Source of the DNA: Puccinia triticina
Lineage: Eukaryota > Basidiomycota > Pucciniomycetes > Pucciniales > Pucciniaceae
Length of the DNA: 64,000 bases
Reading direction: 5' to 3'
Assembly: GCF_026914185.1 (NCBI RefSeq)
Contig: NC_070559.1
Span: 3,880,001 to 3,944,000 of the forward strand
This document shows, piece after piece, positions 52,690-63,430 of this stretch (position 1 is its first letter; each line of letters starts with the position of its first letter). The position numbers were made by a program, and so were the translations under genes. The notes under the pieces were generated by a model. It was not told the origin of the DNA and did no database searches. It saw nothing but the letters and a program-made list of their open reading frames with translations.

Positions 52690-53072
52690 TCAAGTGAGAT
52701 GTTTTGTTTGTTGTTGTCTTCTAGGCCCCCTTTGGATCTTGTAAGGGGGCTCTCCAGTTGTCTCCACACCACGGAGCGCCCCCAACCGCGGTTTGATGTG
52801 GGACCCAATGTGGATACAACACCCGCAACCCCACCCTGAAGTTTTGGTGTCACCCAGAGTGAGAGTGATCACAAGCTGCGGTTGGCACAACCTCCCACGT
52901 GCAGGGCCCCCGTTTGGAGAACTACTCATGTTGGCCTGCCGTGGGCGCCGCAGTGCAGCTCCAGTGAGCATCTTGAGGCTGGGAAGTCAAAAAACACATG
53001 CCAGTCCTGACTTGAACCCAGGCCATACCAAGGCCTTGAAAACAGGGAGTAATCACTACACCATGACACATG
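52690..53072 (-). mobile_element. tRNA-derived SINE
   Basis: On the minus strand, TGGTGTAGTGATTACTCC (A box, 53049-53063) is followed about 30 nt later by GGGTTCAAGTC (B box, 53009-53019), the spacing of a tRNA head. It continues as a ~300-bp unrelated body ending in an ACAACAACAAACA-type tail near 52690. The tRNA fold is incomplete, so it is not a tRNA gene. Target duplications were not identified. Confidence 0.6.
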
Positions 53073-53719
53073 TTCATGATGTAACTTCCAATAATGCCGC
53101 CTTAGAATAACAAGTTCATGTTTTCCCCAAATCTTGTCAGAGGGCAAGTCAAGCATTAAGATCCGTTTTTTTTTTTTTTTGTAAATTCTCATCTATGTAC
53201 CCTCTTTCCATAGATGGAAAGAGACACTGAAAAATCATCTTTTTTTGTTTCATTTCTTGGTTGGTCCAACATGGCCTCAACTGGAGAAAAACTTTGGGCC
53301 GCTGTGTAGATCAATTCTGGAACATGTGTCAAATTGTCCACAGAGCAATCAGTGCGGCGCACAGGCGGTGCAGAAGCGGTGCGGAAAGGAGCAGAGCGGA
53401 GTGCACAACTGAAGGCAGAAGCGCGCGGAGCTCAACGACGGAACTGGACTCAGACTAAGCAGGTCAGTGCGGACTGAATAGCGGAGGTGGTGATTGGGGG
53501 AAGCTGTGGAAGCCAGAAGGGTGGCTTGTGGGATCCTGACATCATAGGCTAGACAGGGGTGTGCAAGCTAGAGAGAGAGGATTTTGATGGTGATCAAAAG
53601 CAAGTGGCGGAGACAACAGGAGTTGGTGTGAGAGCGGAGCTTGGCGGATGACGTGTGTGTGTGTATAGCACTTGGAGGATGACAAGTGTGCGCGTGTGAA
53701 TGGAGTGTGTGGGAGGCGG
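53073..53719. other. Intergenic, no gene recognised
   Basis: Includes poly-T at about 53168 and purine-rich sequence. GCGG at 53716-53719 is the duplication of the following solo LTR. Confidence 0.45.
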
Positions 53720-54497
53720 TGTGGAACTCCTACCGTGCCAGGCGGTAGGCAGTTGGTCGAGGGGATGTTGCTGAGTGAGCTGCCCTCGTGGGTGGTCCGG
53801 CAAATGAGATGAGGATCAAAATGTGATAGCGTTGGGGGTGGATTTTTGAGAGACGACGGGGATGGAATACCGTCGGCGGGTTTGGTGGATGAAAAGATGA
53901 GAGAAGAATCAGGAAAGGATGCCGGGGATACTGCCTGTGATGATCAAGATGATAGGGATACGGGCCACTTGGCCAAGGATCAGGAGGGTACTGGGGATAC
54001 TGCCAGTGGATCAGAAAGATGATGGAATTTCTCATGGATCAGAGCAAGTCCCATGTTGTCCCATCCTCCAAGTTCAAACTTGAACTTGGACTCTGGGGAG
54101 TGACATGTCACAGGACATGTCATCACATCCCTAACTACAAAACAAAACCACCAGGAAAGAAAAGAAAACAAAACCCAACAAACAACAAGCAGAAGAAAAG
54201 AATAAACAAAGCTTAAAGAGGAAACCAAACAGGATAAAGTGAAGAAATAAAACATCATGATAAACCCACATAGTACATGTGTTAGGACCAAGAAAGGAAA
54301 AGAGAAACTGGGAGGGATCCAGAATCTTGAGGCTGTGAGAAAGTGACGGAAGGGATCATCTTGAGGATGAATCTTGAGGATCTTGAGGCTGAAGGGTCTT
54401 GAGAGGCTGGATAATTCTTCTCTTGAGGATTTTCTGATGAGTGATCTAAAATCTTGAAATCTTGATCTTGAGGCCCTGTACCAGTTTGACCACCACA
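53720..54497 (-). repeat. Solo LTR of the same gypsy family
   Basis: Read on the minus strand it starts TGTGGTGGTCAAACTGG (compare TGTGGTGGACAAAACGG) and ends near GGAGTTCCACA. GCGG duplications lie at 53716-53719 and 54498-54501. There is no internal region, so it arose by LTR-LTR recombination. Internal similarity includes CTCCAAGTTC..AACTTGGA and the CATGTCATCA block. Confidence 0.8.
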
Positions 54498-54501
54498 GCG
54501 G

Positions 54502-57494
54502 GTGGAGGATATTTTTTAGTTCTCTTCCTTTTCTCTATAAAAACACAGTGGGGAGGGAGGATTCTGCATCATACTCCCCACAGACTCTCTTTTTACAGTT
54601 TTACTTTACTTTTTGGATTGATGTGCTTCTTTTACTTTGTGTACTAGAGGCCAAGGCGGCTGCGCCGCTGCAGGGGAAAAATGCACAACATGACCCACAC
54701 TGAAAACCACAACCTTCTCAAAAACTCTGGAAAATGATGGCCTCACTCTTAGTTGTCATCCCAGTTGTGTCATCAACTTACCCATTCCTCAAGGAATCAC
54801 TTCAAGCTACACATCATAACAAGTTAATCCAGCTTTGATTTTAAACCTTTAAACCCAATTCCAGTTAGACCCTAAGGCCAACAGTAAGACTCAAAGTCAA
54901 GTGCACTTCAGGGCTTCCATTAGACTCTCCTTCATTGAATAAATTTTTACTAAAACAGTCATTTAGTCATTTGAATTCAGTCAACAGGTAAATTTTTACA
55001 AATATGTTTTGAATAATCCATAGCTCTCAAGGTCCATAAGACACAATTGTAATGAGAAAATTCTTAGGAATCTTGAGCTTGTAACATGGCAATTGAAAAA
55101 AAAGCTTAATCTGATTCAAATACACCAAATATCCTGCCAGAAATAATCTAATAAAACAACCTCAGGTTAATATAGAAGACATATCTCAAAGTGTAAGGTT
55201 ACTTTCACACATAGAAAACAGATCAACCCTTGTTAATCTTCACCCCCGCTAAGCTTCCGTAAAACCAAGCGTGATGACCTAAAAGTGACGTTCCTAGGCC
55301 AAACACCATTTCAATGCCAGCTGGTATAACAAAGTCAATTATAAACCTGGGATTGTGATTCTGATTAAATCAATTAGACAAGTTTGGATCAAGGACGGCA
55401 TCAAGTTGACTCACATTGACTTGGTGCTTGAGATTAATCACATAGATTGGCCCATGGTTGGGCAAATCACCTGGAAGAGTAGCGAGCTATAGAAGTCATC
55501 GGTAAGGACAGTCCCGGCGATTGTTTGTTGTTGATTGTTCAGAGGGACAGTAAGGACACAGGACGGCCAGTACAAGAGTTAAAGAAAGGTAGTAGGTTAT
55601 TGTTTGGCCACCAGGAAAAAAACAGTGGTGGGCCATCTTTTGGGCGGTCCGTTCAAGGCCACCAAAAAAAAAAGGAGGAGGGGATGTTTGCTTGATCAAA
55701 TGGTCTTCTACCCCCCGAGTTAAAAGGAAGACAAGGGCCCTGTACGCTGTCGTGCGGTGGATTGTTTGGCTGAGAGAGAAAAGGAGAGGGGGGCGGACGC
55801 CAGTTGTCCGGTTGACTGGTTGGTTGAAGAAGGAAAAAAAGGGTCCGGCGTTGTATTAATAGGAGACAGGGGACCGTTGTTTGTTCATTGTGCGAGCCAT
55901 GGAAGAAAGAGAAAGGGGGGCCAGTTGGAGGGCGGGTCCAATCAAGATAAAAAAAAAGCGAGTATAGTGAGGTTGTCTGTCTGGTTGTATTCTGAGCTGT
56001 AAGAAGGGAGAAAGGGGCCGGGGCCGTTGGTTGTCCAACAGTCCAATCCAAGCTGCACAAAAAACTTACGAGGGCGGGGGACTGGTTGTTTGTCCACTCA
56101 ATTGTCCCACCCAAGCAATCAGGGAAAACGACGAAGCCCTGGCGAGGTAGAATGACCTGGGGAGATCCGATATTGAACCTATTGTACTGGAGACAAAATG
56201 AGATCAGGCGGGCGTAGTTTTTTTGCTTGGCTCTTCGTCCTATGAAGTCCAAAAGGCGGCGAGGGGGGCAGGGAGTGCGAGAAGGCTGAGGCCTTGGGGT
56301 TGCTGGTTTGACGGCAAGAGATAGTGAGGGTTCGGAGCTGGTTGATTTTCTAATTGGTGTGGCTGGTGATCTGTGCTGTTGAGTTGTAGTTGGTGCCGCG
56401 CAGGTGAAAAATCCATGGGCGGCGTGGCGGTACGATTGTTGTCAAGGATAAATGTATGTATCAGGGCAGAGTCGAGGGCTTGAGGCAAGCTTGCTGGTGG
56501 AACACATATAAAAGGGGGTGACCTTGTGGTTGGATAATCCCCAGGGCGTCCTCTGCCGCTGTACTTCCAGCGTGCGGTTTGCCCTCAACCCCCTCCGCTG
56601 TTGCACTTGCGCAGTTTGAGGGGCTCTACTCGGTGGCCCCCCTTTGCATAATGCCTTCAATGCGGCGCACTGGGAGTCATCCTCTCACCATTTTTTAACC
56701 CTTCTAGACAGGGATGGATGGTGGACCACGGTGCATCAGCTTTCTGATGTTAGGTGGCTGGGTGCAGATTATTGTTCTGTTTTTCTTTTTTAATTGTAGT
56801 CTTTTTTTTGTTGATTTAGGCATTTGTAGAGGGAAAACCCTTCATTTTTTTTTCTGGAAGTTGTAGAGGGGAAACCCTTGATTTTTTTTGTGATTTTTTG
56901 TGATTTGTAGGGCAAACCCTTGAATTTTTGTTTTGTGATTCCAAGGCTTTAATAAACTTGGATGTGCGGACTTGCTTTATGTGTTACGGTTGTGCTTGCT
57001 TTACGGCTGTTTTCTTGCAGTTTTGAGGAGTTATCTTCTTTATGCGGCGGAGCTTTATTTTACAGTTTACGTCTGCAGAGCTTTATTATTCTACGTGCTT
57101 TACTCTATTTATCCCACTCAGAGCCATACAACGTGGCGGAGCTGCGGAGCGGAGTTTCTCCAGATCACACGACTTTACCTGGGAATCATCTTGGAGCGGC
57201 GGAGTCCTGCCAATTCTACGCAGTGATCACTTTTGTTCACCACACCACGGCTCAGGGACAGCCTTGGTTGGCTGGGTTGCATGCCCAACAGTGTCTCAAC
57301 CATGGGGTTCTGTCAACTGCGTCGACATGGCATGTCAGCTGGGTTGGCCCGCCTGCGGAGCTGCATGGGTTTTGCCAAAGGGAGCCTGATTGATCCTCAA
57401 CACCAATCCAACCCAGTGGTCAAAATCTGGGCGGAGAGGTTGGGGTCCACCTGGGCCAACCTGTCTGAAATCGCGCTGTTGGGCCCACATCAAC
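54502..57494. other. Long stretch without a recognised gene
   Basis: 54502-55490 is AT-rich and featureless. 55500-56130 is a degenerate repeat of G-rich units (GGGGCCGG, GGTTGTTTGTCC, AAGAAGGAAAAA; period about 70), which produces a long minus-strand pseudo-ORF. 56826-56935 has three loose copies of GTAGAGGGAAACCCTTGATT. 56960-57480 has small ORFs with no motifs. Confidence 0.45.
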
Positions 57495-57962
57495 CAAGGG
57501 TGGGCCGCTACGCTACACTACGCTACAGGGCCACTTAGCGTTAGCGTAGCGGCAAAAAGCGCCCGCCCATTTTGAGTAGCGTTAGCGCGCTGTTAGCAAC
57601 GCTACGCTGCGCTACGTTTCAGCGGCGCTAACAGCGCGCCAATTGTTTGTTAGTGTTAGCGCGCCGCTACAGTCACTACGCTGCGCTACAGCGCTTTTAG
57701 CGGAAAAAAAGGCCTTTTTTTCAGCTAAAAGCACTGTGGCGCACCGTAGCGCGCGCTCTTTTGCGCCCTGCTTGTGTAGCGTTAGCGCAATTGCGCGCAT
57801 CTGCGCTAACGCTACGCTAATAGCTAAATTAGCTGCGCACCCTTTGGGCGTAGCGTTAGCGCAGAGAAGGCGCAATTCCGCTAACGCTACGCTAAAATTT
57901 ACCGGAATTCCGCTACGCTACGCCACGCTAATGCTACGGTTAGCGTAGCTGGCCCACCGTTG
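57495..57962. mobile_element. Non-autonomous hAT relative (MITE), 468 bp
   Basis: The ends CAAGGGTGGGCCGCTACGC and GGCCCACCGTTG match the large hAT copies. The 7-bp duplication CATCAAC lies at 57488-57494 and 57963-57969. The interior is almost entirely CGCTACGCTA / TAGCGTTAGCG words in both orientations, like an expanded subterminal region, and has no transposase. Confidence 0.88.
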
Positions 57963-57969
57963 CATCAAC

Positions 57970-58916
57970 CCAAGCTTGAATTTGAGTGGTGTTTTACATA
58001 TGCCTGCTCCTGATATTTGAAATATGATCATCAATTCAGAGCTTCTTCCAACCTTGCCACCCTTGGCAGCTCCTTGATCCTATCCCTGGTCTCTTCAGGA
58101 TAGCCCCCCCCACACTTTTTTGTAAAACCCCTGCGCCGTAGGTGCCGCGGATTTCACAAGCCTTTCACAAAACCTGACTTTGACCCCTTATAGTACTACC
58201 TCCCCGCCCACTCCTAGCTCAGCATAGATCCCAACTGACTAGATATCTCTCCTGAGATAGGTGAGCTTCCCATTTCTTCTCATGCTCTCTTTCCATTCTT
58301 GATCCTACCCAGTTGTACATAAGGAGAGATCCTGACTGACTAGATATCTCTCCTGAGCTAGACGTGCAATACAAGCCCCATGTTGGTATCAGAACCCATT
58401 GAGACCCTTGTCTATCTCTGTGCCAACTCCCTAGCCCAGTGAAGAGCTTTGGCTCTTACACCTTTCTAGCATTCTTTTGTCCAAGCTAAATCTCAACATA
58501 ATTGACCAAGGACAAATTTTTCTAAGCTATAAAACCTGGCTTGCAAAAAGGAATCCTCAATAATTGGAGAAATCACCTTTAGAGATTGCCAAGTGGACCT
58601 GGGTACCTGCAATTTTTTTTTTGCAAATTTCTGACCCCCATACACATATACAACACCCGCAGGCCAAAGACTAGCACAGTGGTATTCGAGGTGTTTTTTG
58701 GGCCTTTTGAATACTGATTCGTCAAATATTTGAGTATTCGGAGATATTTGACGGAAAAACTTCCAAAATACATTAAAAACACCAAAAAATTACATTTGTT
58801 GTGTTTTTGACTTCTTTTGGCCCATTTCTGGGCCATAAATTTTTGAGGAGGTCATACGTCAAAAATATAATGGTGCCAAAGACGCCTACAATATTGCCAG
58901 AGGCATATCTCATAAT
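57970..58916. other. Intergenic, no gene recognised
   Basis: Contains one arm-like piece of the GGATTGCCAAGTG repeat at about 58585. A pair of related lines CTGACTAGATATCTCTCCTGAG recurs at about 58233 and 58334. Confidence 0.45.
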
Positions 58917-59047
58917 GGCGGACGCACTATTCAGAGTGCCAGACACACTTTTGATAGTGGCGGACGCACTTTTGATAGTGGCGGACACACTTTTGATAGT
59001 GACGGACACACTTTTGATAGTGACGGACACACTTTTGATAGTGACGG
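58917..59047. repeat. 21-bp minisatellite, about six units
   Basis: Unit GCGGACACACTTTTGATAGTG with small changes. It stops exactly where the LTR starts (TATGG at 59048), so the element probably inserted into the array. Confidence 0.85.
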
Positions 59048-59858
59048 TATGGACTCCTGTCGGGTCTGAGCCAAGGCAGTCGGTGGAGGGGATGGTGCTG
59101 AGTGCTGCCCTCTTTGGTGGTCCTGCGAAAAGTATTGGGAAAATTTGAACAAAGTGATAGCGGTTGGGGGGGGGGATTTTTTGGTGAGAGGGAACAAGGG
59201 GATGGAATACCCTCGGCGGTTTTGGTTGGTCAGAAAAGATCAGGAAAGAGGAACTCGGAGGGAAGCCAGCGCGTTTGTCGGGATATCTGGAGGTGATCAG
59301 CTGAAGGGAGAAACTTAGAAGACTCGGGTACTCAAAACTCAGAAATATGCGGAGATGGATCAACGCGATCCCGGGATCAATAAACTCTCAAAAGCTCTGA
59401 TGATATCTTTCTGGGGGGGGGAGAGAGTACCATGCGGATCCCTCCTCCAAGTTCAGCTGAACTTGGATTCAGGCCCGCGACATGCCGCGCGACAAGCCCT
59501 TGTGCCCGCCGCGCCCTTACAGCTAGGATGAGAAGATGAGACAAACAACAAAACAAGACCAACCCTCCTCCAAATAAACCTGTCCAATGCACGCAAGGAA
59601 GAAACAGAAAAGAAAAGACATGTGTAAAAGGAAGGTAAATAGAGGAGTCAAAAACAAAACCAAACAACAAAAGAAAAGGAAGAAAGAAAGAGAAAGAGAA
59701 AGGGAAAGAAAGGAGAAACCGGGGAAGAAATGAGAACAGGAGCCTAAAACAAAGTCTTGAGGGTGTTGTGCGCGCCGTGCCGTCGGGTGTTGGGGTCTTG
59801 ATGATCTTGAAACCTTTATCCCGGTGTCCTGATCCTGTGTACGCGCCAGAACTCCACA
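59048..59858 (-). repeat. 3' LTR of the decayed gypsy element
   Basis: On the minus strand it begins TGTGGAGTTCTGGC after AAATGGGATGGGGA (purine tract) and ends near GGAGTCCATA. It is about 811 bp, similar in layout to the LTR at 46932, with the CTCCAAGTTC..AACTTGGA and CATGCCGCGCGACA segments. No matching 5' LTR was found at the other end. Confidence 0.75.
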
Positions 59859-60018
59859 TCCCCATCCCATTTGCAGTCTGTCCCTAGACTGCGCGTCGCC
59901 TCTCTGATACCTGCTGCTGAACCAAGGTAGAAAACCGGAAAAGAGTGGCTCACAGAGTGGCATGTAATGCTTTTGACGGCGTGTAGAGATGCCCGGAGAT
60001 GCATACACATGGGAGGAC

Positions 60019-60897
60019 TTACTTTTGTCCTTGCCCCTCCTCGCGCGAGTAGTACTTCTTGACCTGATCGGCCGCAAATCGCCGCTTGAGTTTGGTGCCG
60101 TCCAGCTCGGCCAGAATGTAAGAGCCTCCTTGGACCTGGCGGATGATGCGGTAGGGCACGTTCCATTTATTTGCGAACAGCTGACCCCATTGCGTCTCTA
60201 ATGACCGGTTGTAAGCCATAACCATTGCTCCCGGCTCAAGCGCCTCTTGAAGACGGTCAGAGCACTTGTCAGCCCAATAGCGTACCAAATCACCCCTCGC
60301 CTCCATCATTTTCCGATACGCGATACCCCGCGTTTCCTCACTTCACTCGAGCTGCAGTGACCTGGCCGCTAGAAGATCCGACGTGGTGCGTACTGACTCC
60401 CAATCAACACCAAGATAAGATTCCATTTCTAAGTCAATAGGCAAGACAGCCCTCTGCCCAAAAACCAGTTCGTACGGGGAATAGCCAGTAGTGCGCTTGG
60501 TCGAAATCCTGTCTGCAAAGAGAACCAACAGAAGGAACTTGCGGCAATTCTTGCCACTCTTGCCGGCTAGCTTAACCAACGCCGACTTCAGTGGCGCATT
60601 CCCCTGTCCCTCAGGGTAATAGGGGGTGGAAACGCGGTGTTGGCCGGGTAAGGACTGAAGCATCTCCGCCAGTGAGCCTCCAAATTCTTAGCCGCCGTCT
60701 GTCAAGTACAATTGCGCGGGCCCGTACCGCATGTTCCAATGCTCCTGAAGAAAAGAGGCCACTGCCTCAGAAGTCAAATTGTTCAAAATCTTAGCTTCTA
60801 CCCAGCCGGAGAAGTCGTCGCGCGCCACTATAAGGTACTTAGCGCCGCTGGCCTTCAGATGCACCACGTCCATGGCCACCCGCCCAAAAACAGTCAA
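60019..60897 (-). pseudogene. Integrase core and tail, decayed gypsy element
   Basis: Three pieces in order: 60897-60688 (VAMDVVHLKASGAKYLIVA, first Asp; YLTDGG, second Asp, then a stop), 60663-60343 (STPYYPEGQG, lacking part of the motif around the Glu) and 60309-60019 (GQLFANKWNVPYRI, LAELDGTKLKRRFAADQ). The stops and gaps make it non-functional. It is homologous to 45537-46769. An intron-like module (GTAAGTCCTCC... to a CAG) follows at about 59935-60026. Confidence 0.85.
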
Positions 60898-60930
60898 TTC
60901 TCCAGTTGGGTAGCGCTGCTCTAAAGGCCT

Positions 60931-62752
60931 TCAAAGACTGCGCCTCTGACAGGTGTCACAACTTTGACACCAGCGCGCCACAGATTGTTTCAGCGATGGC
61001 CACCAAAAGCGCTTGGTGATCCTCCGATAAGTCTCTGTCACCCCTCGGTGACCCAATTCCTTGTGTAGCTGGCGAGGGACTTCTTCCTGTTTGGCGGGGA
61101 TGGTGATGACGATCCGAGGCAGAGGGCTTCCCCTCTTCATCAGTCTGCCCCCCTGAACAAAGAACTCTACGGACTTCCTCTTCAGCGCACAAAATTCCTC
61201 CGTCCCCATGCCCTCTGGCCTGATTAACGTGGATAGAAACAACTCCATCTGGCGCCAGTAACCGTCTTGGTAGCCAGTGTACTCGTCCTTCAGAGCCGAA
61301 AAAGCAAAAGCGGGTTGAATCAAGGGAGCATCCTCGTCAAAATTGGAAGGAGGGTCAGACTCCTCGTCGCCTTGTGGGTGGCGTGATAGACCGTCAGGCA
61401 TGGTGAATGATTTACCGGGGCAATGGACAATGTTGAACGAGAACAACTGTATGAACAAAACCCACCGCGTCATTGGCGCATTTGGCAAACTCGGGGCATT
61501 GATCATCTGGATCAGGGACTGAGCGTCTACTTGCAGCTCAAAATGCTGGCCCCACAGGACCTTTTGTAGTTTCTTCAAGATCCGTGTGACGCCGCATAAC
61601 TCCAGTTTGGCCTGTGAATACCTTGACTCTACATCCGAAAAGAGAAGGGACTCGTAGAGCGCCGGATGATTCCAGCCATTAGAATCCTCTTGCGTAAGCA
61701 CCGCACCAGCAGCGTGGAAACTGGAGTCCACCGCAAGCTTGAGTCTCCCAGCGCCCGGACCGTAATCAATCTTAACCAAGACTATATCTTTTCCAACCAG
61801 CTTTTTTAGTTCCTGAAACGCTAGCTCACAGTCTTCCGTCCAACTCCATTCGGAATCCTTATGCGTCAATCGGCGGAGAGGAAGGCAAATCTCGGACAGT
61901 GACGGAATAAAAATCCGCACGTAGACCACGACCCTGAGGAATCCTCGCACTTCCGTGGCGCTGATTGGAGTCGGCCACGAGAGGATTTTGTTAACCTTGC
62001 TGGCGGCCATCTTGCGGCCTTCCTTGCAAACAACGTGACCTACAATCTCTAAGGCCGGAACGCACGCTGCGAGTTTAGATGCGGAAACAGTCAAGCCCGA
62101 CTCTTCAATCCTGAATAAGATACGCTCCAAGGTTTTGGCGTATTCCCAGATGAACCTCCTAATCCCAGGGTGCCAAGGGACTAGCTCGTTGTTATAATCA
62201 GATTTTGGACCCTTAATACCCCCATCGTCAATAAAAATCCCGGCATTCTCTGGAATTTTGGCTTGAAGGATCCACATCATCTGCGCCTGATACACGGCGA
62301 CAGAGTTTGTGGCTAGCCCCCTGGGGCAACCAAGTGAGCTGGAACCGCCCCAGGGGCGTGTCAAATGTTGTGCGGGGTCTAGATATGGGATCCAGGGCAC
62401 GCTTGTCGTAGCCGCCCATAATGTTGCCAAGCCCATAACAAGCCCGGCCGGAGAAAGACTCCACGAATTCCTCTGTTGCCGGCGGAACTCCGGCGTCGCG
62501 TACCGTTACCTTATAGAGGGGCTGTAAATCATGGACCACGCGCAGTTTACCGTTTCCCTTAAGGACGCAAAAGACCGGACTAGAGTATGACAAAGTTGAT
62601 TGCTCATAAAGACCGGTGCGGACGCGCTCCCTAATAAGCCTCGTACATTCTTCAAGTTTGGCAGCTGGGATGGGAATCTTCGTTTTCTGCCAAGGTTCAT
62701 GCTTGACAACTGGTATAATATACGGGAGGCCGTAGGCCCCGCTCCTTTTCAT
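60931..62752 (-). pseudogene. RT, RNase H and integrase finger, decayed gypsy element
   Basis: Homologous to the pol of the element at 42744. Upstream frame 62752-62228: LYEQSTLSYSSPVFCVLKGN, LRVVHDLQPLYKV, TWLPQGA. The frame then shifts near 62310, and 62436-60931 carries NSVAVYQAQMMW, GIFIDDGGI (catalytic Asp pair), RNase H (KLAVDSSFHAAGAVL, AKLELCGV, ELQVDAQSLIQM) and the integrase finger (HKELGHRGVTETYRR...WCQSCDTCQRRSL). RNase H and integrase are in one frame here, which shows that the TAA in the other element is a mutation. At least two frameshifts disable this copy. Confidence 0.88.
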
Positions 62753-63425
62753 TGAAAGCTATCGACCGGTTTCTTTCTGCTAAGACATTCTTGATCAGAT
62801 TTAGCTTGTCCGGAAAGAGCCAACCCACCGGCCAGAAATTTACAACAGCAAGCCGCTCCTGAGTAACTCGTCCTTTTGGGACAAATGGTCCGGCTAGCGC
62901 GTGAGAGAGTCCTTGGTAGGGGTCACAAGAAAGAGGCAGCCAACAAAGAGGGGGGTTCAAACCCTGTGGCATGGCTTGATTCACGGGCTTGACTTTCTTG
63001 GCCACGGGCTTGTACTTGGCCGCAAACGCCAAATGCTTGCCCGCTGCCCATGCCTCCAGCAAATTGGTTCGCGCCTGAGATACAAGTCCGGCCTCCAGCA
63101 AAAGGCTTGTCCGATGCTCCGCTTGGTCCTCAAACGCCACTTTGTCTGCAAAAGAAAATCGAAAAGGTGGCCGGTTGCTCACAAGTGTGGCACAAGATAG
63201 AGGTTTCGACGATATAGGAGCATCACGCCTTGGAGGTGCATATTTGTGGTAACTTACTTTCACGCCATATGCCCTCCACGACGTTCCGAACATTACAACT
63301 CCTCCTTCACATTCCATTCGAGAAGAGCATAGTTTAAGCTCGTTGCGGAGCTCCGCTCTGCATGCCGCGCCTTTTGTCGCTCCAGGTCCTGAAAGAAAAG
63401 CGCCAGAATCCGGGGTGTGGCTCAC
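62697..63425 (-). pseudogene. Pre-RT region of the decayed gypsy element
   Basis: Aligns with codons about 200-430 of the intact pol: AELRNELKLCSSRMECEGG (one copy of the 20-bp repeat), FSFADKVAFEDQAEHRTSLL, AKYKPVAKKVKPVNQAMPQ, LAGPFVPKGRV, NLIKNVLAERNRSIAF. A frameshift near 62750 breaks the join to RT. Intron-like modules lie at about 63135-63253 and about 63365-63430. No gag, protease or 5' LTR follows; the element is truncated near 63480. Confidence 0.8.
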
Positions 63426-63430
63426 CAGAG

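Noticed and set aside
53005..53072. True tRNA gene on the minus strand
   Set aside because: A and B boxes are present but the acceptor stem does not pair and a SINE-like body follows.
55653..56252. 199-aa minus-strand ORF
   Set aside because: Lies in a degenerate G-rich tandem repeat; no motif and no ortholog-like blocks.
57612..57948. Ala-rich ORFs on both strands
   Set aside because: Translations of the GCTACGCTA repeats in the MITE.
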